A DNA stretch of 64,000 bases from Azoarcus sp. DN11 (GTDB taxonomy: Bacteria > Pseudomonadota > Gammaproteobacteria > Burkholderiales > Rhodocyclaceae), in NCBI RefSeq assembly GCF_003628555.1, contig NZ_CP021731.1:434001-498000 (forward strand), given 5' to 3'. This document shows, piece after piece, positions 17,293 to 24,805 of the stretch (within the stretch, counting starts at the first letter, position 1; the number at the start of each line of letters is the position of its first letter). Both the position numbers and the translations under genes were made by a program. The notes beneath the pieces are model-generated. The model did not search any database and was not told where the DNA came from. It was given only the letters and a program-made list of their open reading frames with translations.

Positions 17293-19305
17293 TCAAGGGG
17301 TCGAGATTTCCACGCGGCTGGCGAAAACCGGCGCGATACCGTACTTGCCGTCGCCGTATTCGATGCGTGGTATGCCGTCTTTATCGCCATCCTTCTGGTA
17401 GAGAGCTGTTTCGCCGGTCTCCTCGAACTCGCTCTGCTGGATGCCGCTCGCATCGATGGCCTGGGCCCAGAAGCGCTTGTAGCGGGCGATGAGTTCCGGG
17501 CTCTTGGTTTCCAGAATCATCTCCCGTAACGCACCGATGGCCGCACCGAGGTTCAGGGGGGTATACACGCTGGTGGCGGCGCCGAGTTCCGAGCGGTAAA
17601 GGCCGGTCTTCTCATCCCACAGCCGGGCATTCATGAAATCCAGCGCATTCCTTGCCGCCGTCTTGAAGCGCTCATCGCCGAGTACGTGGTAAGCGGCCAA
17701 CAGGCCCCGGACGGTCAGGCCCTGATCGAGCAAGGCCGGTGCCCCCGCGACGGCCTTATCGCCGTCGTAGGCGGCGGTCACGCTGCCATCGCCTGCCTGC
17801 AGGGCGCTCGCCAGAAAGTCCGCCTGCCTGCGCAGCATCCCCTTGGCGCGTTCGACGACGGCCGTGTCGGTATGCACCTTGTCGACGTAGTTGGCCAGGG
17901 CGACCAGGGACATGCCCAGGTCGGCCGTCCTGGTCAAGGCGCCGCGCCCGTGCTCCGGGGTCCATTCGGAGGCCAGCACGCCGTTGGTGGCTTGATGCTT
18001 CGTTTCCATGGTCGATAGCACCAGATCGGCCAAGCCTTCGGCCAGAACGATGTACTTCTGCTCCATGATCGATCCGTCATAGGGCGTGTTGTCGCCGAAT
18101 ACCCTATTCCAGTTGCCTTTCACCGCGGGATCCGCGAAGTGATAGAACTCGCTCAGTCCCCACAGCAGTGAGGCTTGATCGAACAGCTGGCTGCTGTTGT
18201 CGACAACGGAAAATTCTTCCGGCCGCGGCGGCAGGTCGCCGACCATTCGCAACCGGACGCCGATACGGTGCGGGAAGTAATAGGCGCCGGGTTTTGCCGT
18301 GCGCGGATCGACGCCGCCCAGCGCCTTGCCGTCGTAGAGCATCGCCGATTTCATCATCAGCATCTTGCTGACGGCGCTCAGATTGAGCATGGCGCCACGG
18401 AAGCCGTCCTCGGGCGTAATGCCGAGATACTTGTCGTCGTGATGATTGCCTGCCAGGAAGAATTCCGACCACAGCGCCAGTTTCATCAAGACCTGGCCCT
18501 CGGCGCCCATGTCCACGACGTGGGACATCCGTCCGTGATCCCAGCGCAGGCTGAGGAAATTCTCGCGATAATTCACGCGGTAAGCCCAATCCTCGTTGCC
18601 TTTCGTATCTGCTCCATAAGGTGTGGCGGGGAAAGCGGGGCCGTAGATTTTTTTCAGGTCGTCGTCGCGCAGCCGGTTTTCGGTGCTCTGGAAGCTGCCG
18701 CCCTTGTCCAGCGGCCGGGTCAGATGCGGGTCGCAGGACTCGAACGCCAGCATCAGGGGCGAGGCATCCTCAAAGCGGCGGGGGAAGCCGGTTCTCGCCA
18801 GATACAGGGGCGTGATGTCCTGCAGCAATGTGCCCTTGTTCGATCGGACATATTCGCCGCGGTCGCGGTTGTCGTTGGCACGCCCTTGCTGCAGCGCTTT
18901 TTCCGTTACATAGGGGCCATGCACCAGATGAACGCCACAGCGGCTTTCGGTATTCAACGCTTCCATGTTGTAGCGCGAGTACCAGTAGGATTCGACGGTG
19001 GCCATGAAGATCAGGTCGCTATCCATCGGGATCCCCCGGTTTCCCGCCTGGATCAGGAACGGGAAACCGCTTCTTTCCATTTCGTTGGCCAGGTACATGG
19101 CTTCCTTGGTGGTGAAACGGCGGTCCGTTACGGTGGCCTTGATCGGGCTTCGGTATCGATCCAGATTGACCTGTTCGGTGCCGACGGCTTTTTCGAGCCG
19201 GTCGCCGGCCTGGCCGCGGTCCTGAGTTGAAAGCTGGGCGCAGCCGGCCAGAGCCAGCAGCGCGATCTGGGTCGCGACGACATTGAGCTTGAGTAGTCTT
19301 TTCAT
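17293..19305 (-). CDS. Large exported lipoprotein of unknown function
   Basis: A 670-residue protein with a lipoprotein signal peptide: two Lys/Arg, a hydrophobic stretch and lipobox L-A-L-A-G-C with Cys22 as the modified residue. I recognise no named domain. The C-terminal third (from about residue 420) is helical with repeated hairpin-like segments (L-A-D-L-V-L-S-T-M, A-N-Y-V-D-K, L-T-V-R-G-L-L-A-A-Y-H-V-L), like the (alpha/alpha)6 barrels of six-hairpin enzymes and of the DUF255 protein nearby. A central H-H-D-D-K-Y segment and several W/Y-rich motifs stand out. A GGGAGA ribosome-binding site precedes ATG 19305. It lies 15 bp after the beta-barrel protein gene, so the two form a unit. Base composition is more balanced than in flanking genes. 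Confidence 0.72.
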   Translation of the reverse strand: MKRLLKLNVVATQIALLALAGCAQLSTQDRGQAGDRLEKAVGTEQVNLDRYRSPIKATVTDRRFTTKEAMYLANEMERSGFPFLIQAGNRGIPMDSDLIFMATVESYWYSRYNMEALNTESRCGVHLVHGPYVTEKALQQGRANDNRDRGEYVRSNKGTLLQDITPLYLARTGFPRRFEDASPLMLAFESCDPHLTRPLDKGGSFQSTENRLRDDDLKKIYGPAFPATPYGADTKGNEDWAYRVNYRENFLSLRWDHGRMSHVVDMGAEGQVLMKLALWSEFFLAGNHHDDKYLGITPEDGFRGAMLNLSAVSKMLMMKSAMLYDGKALGGVDPRTAKPGAYYFPHRIGVRLRMVGDLPPRPEEFSVVDNSSQLFDQASLLWGLSEFYHFADPAVKGNWNRVFGDNTPYDGSIMEQKYIVLAEGLADLVLSTMETKHQATNGVLASEWTPEHGRGALTRTADLGMSLVALANYVDKVHTDTAVVERAKGMLRRQADFLASALQAGDGSVTAAYDGDKAVAGAPALLDQGLTVRGLLAAYHVLGDERFKTAARNALDFMNARLWDEKTGLYRSELGAATSVYTPLNLGAAIGALREMILETKSPELIARYKRFWAQAIDASGIQQSEFEETGETALYQKDGDKDGIPRIEYGDGKYGIAPVFASRVEISTP

Positions 19306-19320
19306 GACGATCTCCCGACG

Positions 19321-20703
19321 TTAAAAGGTATGCTGGACCGACAGATCGAAAGTCCACGTGGGCGAAGGTCCCTGGTCGGGTTCGGCGATCCGGACGGCCG
19401 GACTGGCAGTGATCCGGTAGCTCGGCGCGGGAATGTATGACAGGCTGGGGCTGAAGAACACCACATTGCCGTATTTGAAATCGGGACGCGGAGTGACGAA
19501 CATCACGAGATTTCCGCTGGCGTCCATGACGGGCCCGCCGGTGGCAGGGTTGCGCTCGGGATGCATGATCAGGCCCGGGAATTTCTCCGCCCCCTTGTAG
19601 CGGCCGGCAATCGCCAGATCCAGCGACAGGCGGTCGCTGTCGAGGGGCGGGAACACATAGGAAACCCCGTAACGCAGTTCGTTGCCCACCGTAATGCCGT
19701 TGTTCTTGTCGAAGAAGTCGTACATGAAGCCGCCGTGAATCGCGCTGCGCTGGAATTGGTAGCTTGCCGCCAGACCGATGCGCCCGCCCCAGGCGCCTTG
19801 CCCCGGTTGCACGCCGGGCGGCAAGAGTTGCTCGTTGGCTCTGCGGCTGAAGATGTTGAGCGGCAGCGGCGAAAGGGTTGCCGGCATGCCCTGCATCTTG
19901 AGCGTCTGCGCGGTGTTGAATGTCTCGCCGTCGTCGCCCGTCGGGAAAATGACGCCGAACATCGTCGACAGCGTGACCGGATCGTTGCCCTGGTCGAGCC
20001 ACTTTTTCTTCAGCGTCAGGGAAACGTCGCCCAGCCCGCCGCTGGTTCCGTCCATGCTCATGTCCATCGGATCGATGCGGAAAGGATGCCCCGTGCCTTT
20101 GAGCCGTGTCGTCTTGAACGGGATCTCGAGGTTGACCATCATGTCCTTGATGCCGAAGGCCTCGAACCCGTACATGAATTGCAGATCACTCTGCAGGGTG
20201 TCCACCTTCACGTTGTTGAAGAACTTGGAATAGAACGCGTCGCGGCCGAAATCGCCCGGGTTGTGCGCGACGCCGACATCGAGCTTGATCCTCGCCGCGC
20301 CGGGCGGCAGCACGTAACCGTGCAGGGGCCTGGCCGGTTCGTATAAGGGCGGAATCGACTGTTCGATCTGGTCGACCACGCGGTAACGCTCGGCTTTCAC
20401 GTAGTCGGTATCCTGTCCCAGTTTCAGGAACCGGTAGTCCCGATTGTCCTGTGCGGCATCGCTCAGCTTCGGCGCCCGCCGCTGTTCCCGGCTGCCGGCG
20501 TTGTCGAGCGCCGCCTCGAGTTCCTTGATGCGCTTTTCCAGCGCTTCGTTTTTTGCTGCCAATTCGCCGTTTTCCTTCTTCAGGACACTGACATCGGCCG
20601 TGGGCCTGTCCGGCGGCGAGGCGTGTGCCGCTGGAAGTGCCAATATGCCTGCCGCGAAAACGGCTCCCGGAAGAAATGACCTTGGTTTTCTGCGCGATTT
20701 CAT
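19321..20703 (-). CDS. Exported coiled-coil / outer-membrane beta-barrel protein
   Basis: A 460-residue protein. A signal peptide (about 1-28, ending A-A-H-A-S) is followed by a short coiled coil (about 38-68: V-L-K-K-E-N-G-E-L-A-A-K-N-E-A-L). The rest alternates hydrophobic and polar residues in amphipathic strands and ends in Phe (V-Q-H-T-F), the outer-membrane insertion signature. The barrel resembles transporters grouped with the phenol-degradation MetA-like family, which lack a firm function. The N-terminal coiled coil is like that of trimeric porins anchored to the cell wall. First gene of the lipoprotein pair. It is divergent from the chemotaxis-receptor remnant and the DUF3179 gene. 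Confidence 0.75.
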   Translation of the reverse strand: MKSRRKPRSFLPGAVFAAGILALPAAHASPPDRPTADVSVLKKENGELAAKNEALEKRIKELEAALDNAGSREQRRAPKLSDAAQDNRDYRFLKLGQDTDYVKAERYRVVDQIEQSIPPLYEPARPLHGYVLPPGAARIKLDVGVAHNPGDFGRDAFYSKFFNNVKVDTLQSDLQFMYGFEAFGIKDMMVNLEIPFKTTRLKGTGHPFRIDPMDMSMDGTSGGLGDVSLTLKKKWLDQGNDPVTLSTMFGVIFPTGDDGETFNTAQTLKMQGMPATLSPLPLNIFSRRANEQLLPPGVQPGQGAWGGRIGLAASYQFQRSAIHGGFMYDFFDKNNGITVGNELRYGVSYVFPPLDSDRLSLDLAIAGRYKGAEKFPGLIMHPERNPATGGPVMDASGNLVMFVTPRPDFKYGNVVFFSPSLSYIPAPSYRITASPAVRIAEPDQGPSPTWTFDLSVQHTF

Positions 20704-20922
20704 ACATCGACTCCCTTTCTTGGTATGCCCAGTCGCTTAGTCGCCGATGGCGACATTTCCTTACAGGGAGCATGGGAATTCTTGTTTGGCCACAGCGAAC
20801 GCCCCATGTCGTGCGATTTCGAGCGACAGAGCGCAACGCAGCAGGGCATTGGAAAGACAGCGGAAGCCGGCGAATTCTGTGAGGATTAGTGACGCCTGCC
20901 TGTAAGGAATCTCCTCCGCCGT

Positions 20923-21163
20923 CCGACCGACATGAACACCCAGATCGCCGCCAGCGCCCTCGGGGCAAAGCCGGGCAGCCGAGAACATCTCTGTCAGCGT
21001 CGGCAATATCAACGAGTTTGCCCACCGGACATCGGCCGATGCCCGCACGACCCAGGACGTCAGCGCACAGCTGGCCGGCTTGGCGCAAGAGCTGCAGTCC
21101 CTGGTGGGCCAGTTCCGCGCGCGACGAGGCTCGGCGCATGACATTCGACGATCGATGACTTTC
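20923..21163 (+). pseudogene. Decayed C-terminal tail of a methyl-accepting chemotaxis protein
   Basis: One frame reads P-T-D-M-N-T-Q-I-A-A-S-A up to about 20958. After a one-base shift another frame continues G-Q-S-R-A-A-E-N-I, then S-V-S-V-G-N-I-N-E-F-A-H, R-T-S-A-D-A-R-T-T-Q-D, and L-A-G-L-A-Q-E-L-Q-S-L-V-G-Q-F-R, ending at a stop at 21161-21163. This is the standard C-terminus of chemotaxis receptors (M-N-T-Q-I-A-x-A-x-E-E-Q-S, then N-I-x-x-I-A, then L-x-x-L-V-x-x-F-R). The signalling hairpin, membrane segments and start are gone. The 219 bases before it, back to the barrel gene start at 20703, hold no other recognisable gene. Confidence 0.72.
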
Positions 21164-21180
21164 TGATGGATGGGCGAACC

Positions 21181-22119
21181 ATGAAACGACGGGCGACGAT
21201 TCTGCTGACGAGCGTGCTGCTGCTGGTCGCGGCTGCGGCCGCCGTTGCGCAAACCAGGAACGGCTTCGACCTCACCGGCGCACTGGTGCCGGCGGCACAA
21301 ATCCTGTCAGGCGGCCCCCCCAGGGACGGCATCCCGGCCATCGACCGGCCCAAATTCGTCAAGGCGGATGACGCTCGCTTCCTGCAAGGCGACGACCGGG
21401 TGCTGGGCGTCGAGCGCAACGGCATCGCCAAGGCTTACCCGGTGCGCATCCTCAACTGGCACGAAATCGTCAACGACACTTTCGGCGCCGAGCGCATCGT
21501 CGTGACCTTCTGCCCGCTGTGCGGCACCGGCATCGCCTATGTCGCGGAAACGGGCGGCAAGACCCTCGACTTCGGGGTGTCAGGGCTGCTCTACAACAGT
21601 GACGTGCTGTTCTACGACCGGCAAAGCCAGTCGCTGTGGTCGCAAATCCTCGCCCAGGCGGTGAGCGGACCGCTCAAGGGCGCGAAGCTCGCGACCGTCG
21701 CCCTCGCCCACACCAGTTGGGCAGACTGGAGGCAACGCCATCCGGATACCCTGGTGCTGTCCAACGATACCGGCTTCGCCCGCGACTATGACGTCGACCC
21801 TTACGCGGGCTACGCCCGCGATCCGAGCATCATGTTCCCGGTGACCGGCCGCAGCGCGCGCTATCAACCCAAGGAGCCGGTGATCGGCGTCGAGGTCGGC
21901 GGCAAGTTCAAAGCCTACCCCTTCGTCGAACTGGCCAAAATCGCAGGCGGCACGGCGACGGACCTGCTGGACGGGAAAAAACTCACGGTACGCTTCGATC
22001 CGCAACACCGGACGGGGGCGGTATTCGACGCCCAGGGCCGGGAGATGCCCTCGATCATCGCCTACTGGTTCGCCTGGTACGCCTTTCACCACGACACCGA
22101 AGTGTTTCAGGCGAAATAG
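21181..22119 (+). CDS. Exported DUF3179 protein
   Basis: A 312-residue protein with a signal peptide (M-K-R-R-A-T-I-L-L-T, hydrophobic core, cleavage after A-V-A-Q) and a full DUF3179 domain. Conserved features visible are A-Y-P-V-R-I-L-N-W-H-E-I-V-N-D, the T-F-C-P-L-C-G-T-G motif with a CxxC pair, S-G-L-L-Y-N-S-D-V-L-F-Y-D-R, L-W-S-Q and A-Y-P-F-V-E-L. The family has no known biochemical function. It is the only intact plus-strand gene in this segment and sits next to redox and cytochrome genes, so the CxxC may bind metal or be redox-active (inference). An in-frame ATG 15 bases upstream is an alternative start. Confidence 0.82.
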   Translation: MKRRATILLTSVLLLVAAAAAVAQTRNGFDLTGALVPAAQILSGGPPRDGIPAIDRPKFVKADDARFLQGDDRVLGVERNGIAKAYPVRILNWHEIVNDTFGAERIVVTFCPLCGTGIAYVAETGGKTLDFGVSGLLYNSDVLFYDRQSQSLWSQILAQAVSGPLKGAKLATVALAHTSWADWRQRHPDTLVLSNDTGFARDYDVDPYAGYARDPSIMFPVTGRSARYQPKEPVIGVEVGGKFKAYPFVELAKIAGGTATDLLDGKKLTVRFDPQHRTGAVFDAQGREMPSIIAYWFAWYAFHHDTEVFQAK

Positions 22120-22202
22120 TTTGAGCAGCCAGGGACGGGCCGAATGCCGTTCCTCGGCTATTGGCCCAATCACCCCTCGTTCGCCCTTGCCCGGTGCGCT
22201 CG

Positions 22203-24512
22203 TCAACCCGAGCGTTGGGCCAGCAGCGAAGCGATTTCCCCGCCCGGCACCGGCCGGCCGACGAGGTAGCCCTGCATTTCTTCGCAGCCATAAGCCTTGA
22301 GCCTGGCAAGCTGCGCCTCGGTTTCCACGCCTTCCGCGATCACTTTCAGGTTCAGGGCGTGGCCCAGCGCGATCACGGCCTGGACAATGGCCGCGGCGCT
22401 GGCCTCGCTCATCATTTCCCGCACGAAGGATTGGTCCACCTTGAGCTTGTCCAGCGGGAAGCGTTTCAGGTAGGCGAGCGACGAGTAACCTGTACCGAAG
22501 TCGTCGATCGAGAGCCGGACCCCGATCGCCTTCAAGTCCCGCAGCGCCGCGACGGTCGCCTCGACTTCCTGCATGGCGACGCTTTCAGTGACCTCCAGCT
22601 CCAGGTATTGGGGTGCCAGACCGGTCTCCTGCAGCACCCGGCCCAGCACCTCGGGTAGATTATTGCCGCGGAACTGACGCGCCGAGATGTTAACCGCCAC
22701 TGTCATGGCCGGCCAGCCCGCCGCCTGCCATGCCCGGTTCTGGGCGCAGGCGGTGCGCAGCACCCACTCGCCGAGGGGGACGATCAGCCCGGTCTCCTCG
22801 GCCAGGGGGATGAATTCGCCAGGAGACACGATGCCGCGTAAGGGGTGGCGCCAGCGCACGAGGGCCTCGACGCCGACCAGGCGGCCGCTGCCGATCTCCA
22901 GTTGGGGCTGGTAATGCACCTCGAGCTGTTCCTGGGCCAAGGCCTGGCGCAGGACGGCTTCCATCTCCAGCCGCTCCAGCGCCAGCGCGCTCATCTCCCG
23001 GGAGCAACAGCGGAAGCCGTTGCCGCCGTCCTGGATCACCCGGTGCAAGGCACTTTCCGCGTTTTTCAACAGGGCCTCGGCGTCCATTCCGTCGTCGGGG
23101 AACAGGGCAACGCCGATGCTCAAGGTCCCGAACAGTTCCCGCCCGTCCACCACCAGCGGGGCTTCCATCGATGCGGCCAGACGGGCGGCGAACAAAGCCG
23201 GTGTCCCGGGCGATTCGACGTCGACGGCGAGGATGGCGAAGAGGTCGCCTTCGAATCGGAACAGCGCCATATTGCGGCCGGATTCCCCGGTCCGCTCGAC
23301 CTGTTGCCCCAGGCGTTGTGCCGCGGCGGCCAGCAAGTGGTCGCCGACGGCCTGCCCCAGGCTTTCGGTAACCAGCTTGAAACGGTCGAGGCTGAGGAGA
23401 ATGATGGCGGTCTTGCCATCGCCGGCATCCGCGCAGGCCTCGTCGAGCCGTTCCAGGAAACGGCGACGGTTGGGCAGCCCGGTCAGCGCGTCGTGGTAGG
23501 CCACGTAGATCAGTTGCTCCTCGGCCCGCTTGCGCTCGGTGATGTCCGACAAGTAGGCGTGGAACTCCCGGTAATCGTCCAGGTAGTGAATGGCGCAGCC
23601 GAAGCTGCGGCCGCGGACGACGTATTCCCAGGCGTCCTGGTCCCTCCCCGATGCCTTCATGGCCGTGAGGCGCCGGGTCAGGTCCGGCGGAAGCAGCGCC
23701 ACCGGCCCGCTGCCGGCGAGGCCCAGGCGCCGCAGCGCCGCCCGCGCGCCGGGATTGGCATAGCCTACCGCCCCATCCTCGGCCAGGCTGAACACCGGAT
23801 TCGGGTCCCGCTCCGGGAACATCGCCAGGCGCCGTCGCGCTGCGCCCTCGGCCAGGTAGCCCCGGGCGTAGTAGCCGCCGATCAAGGCGACGATGAACAG
23901 CAAGGCGCTGAATACCGCCACCAGGTGGGCGATCCCTTCGATACCGCGCTGCACGACAGTGCCTCGGTCCGCCACCCCCTGCTGGATGGACTCGGCCAGT
24001 CTTTCGACATTGCCGTTGATGCTCATGCACACGCTGCTGACCCCCATCAGCAGGAAACTCGCCTGTTCCCAGTCGATTGGCCGGGTGTCGAGGACCTGCC
24101 CGAGGCGACCGACCAGGGACTTGATCTGCCCGTACTGCGCGTCGATCTCGCCCAGCCCCTGGTCCTGGGGGAAGGCGACACGGATCGTCTTCAATCCGCG
24201 CTCGATGCTGTCCTCGGCGGCTCGGGCGCGATTGAGGAAGGTTTCCCGGTCGAGCCGCACGTAATACTGGTAGACGATGGGCTCCAGCGCCGCCACGTCG
24301 TACTTGAGGTTGGCCAGCGTCCTGAGCGTGGGGATGTCGTCGTCCACCAGGAACCGCGTCGCCTTGACCGCCGCCTGGCCCTGCCAATACACGATTCCGG
24401 AGAAAGCGAGGCTGACCAGGAAAATCAGCGCATAGACGATCAGCACGGTCTGCTTGAGGCTGAGCCGAAGGATTCCCTTTACTTCGGGACGCTGGAGAAC
24501 ATGATCGGACAT
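22203..24512 (-). CDS. Membrane-bound EAL phosphodiesterase with degenerate GGDEF domain
   Basis: About 769 residues. Order: TM helix (about 22-44), periplasmic sensor region (45-195) rich in helices, TM helix (196-217), PAS-like region (235-325) ending D-I-T-E-R-K-R, GGDEF domain (335-500), EAL domain (515-765). The diguanylate cyclase signature is degenerate: F-E-G-D-L-F replaces GGDEF at about 421, so no c-di-GMP synthesis is expected. EAL catalytic motifs look intact: E-A-L at about 550, N-I-S-A-R-Q-F, L-E-L-E-V-T-E-S, I-D-D-F-G-T-G-Y-S-S, K-V-D-Q-S-F-V and A-E-G-V-E-T. It should therefore lower c-di-GMP, perhaps with the GGDEF half as a GTP-sensing regulator. ATG 24512 with AAGGGGG upstream is preferred to TTG 24515. 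Confidence 0.88.
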   Translation of the reverse strand: MSDHVLQRPEVKGILRLSLKQTVLIVYALIFLVSLAFSGIVYWQGQAAVKATRFLVDDDIPTLRTLANLKYDVAALEPIVYQYYVRLDRETFLNRARAAEDSIERGLKTIRVAFPQDQGLGEIDAQYGQIKSLVGRLGQVLDTRPIDWEQASFLLMGVSSVCMSINGNVERLAESIQQGVADRGTVVQRGIEGIAHLVAVFSALLFIVALIGGYYARGYLAEGAARRRLAMFPERDPNPVFSLAEDGAVGYANPGARAALRRLGLAGSGPVALLPPDLTRRLTAMKASGRDQDAWEYVVRGRSFGCAIHYLDDYREFHAYLSDITERKRAEEQLIYVAYHDALTGLPNRRRFLERLDEACADAGDGKTAIILLSLDRFKLVTESLGQAVGDHLLAAAAQRLGQQVERTGESGRNMALFRFEGDLFAILAVDVESPGTPALFAARLAASMEAPLVVDGRELFGTLSIGVALFPDDGMDAEALLKNAESALHRVIQDGGNGFRCCSREMSALALERLEMEAVLRQALAQEQLEVHYQPQLEIGSGRLVGVEALVRWRHPLRGIVSPGEFIPLAEETGLIVPLGEWVLRTACAQNRAWQAAGWPAMTVAVNISARQFRGNNLPEVLGRVLQETGLAPQYLELEVTESVAMQEVEATVAALRDLKAIGVRLSIDDFGTGYSSLAYLKRFPLDKLKVDQSFVREMMSEASAAAIVQAVIALGHALNLKVIAEGVETEAQLARLKAYGCEEMQGYLVGRPVPGGEIASLLAQRSG

Positions 24513-24805
24513 CAATGCCCCCTTGTCGTTTTCGCCACAACAGGTTCAGCGCGCCCTGCAGCTGCTCGCACGGCCGCCTGTGCAATAGTCGGAGAAATCC
24601 GGGAAAAATTACATCAGCCGGTCCGGCGCGATCGGCTCGGGAACGGGATCGGCGCGCTAGCGGGCTATCCGGCGCAGGGCGACGATTCCCGGATCGAAGG
24701 CACTGATGACCGATCCGTTAAGCAGCTTGAGGATCTTGAAACCGGCCTCGTCTGTGTCGCTGGTCGGCATGGCCTGCCTCCCGACGACGGGCGCCGTGCC
24801 GTGGA

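Noticed and set aside
24657..24805. Short minus-strand frame downstream of the DUF255 gene
   Set aside because: It encodes a product under 70 residues without a ribosome-binding site or family resemblance; probably chance.
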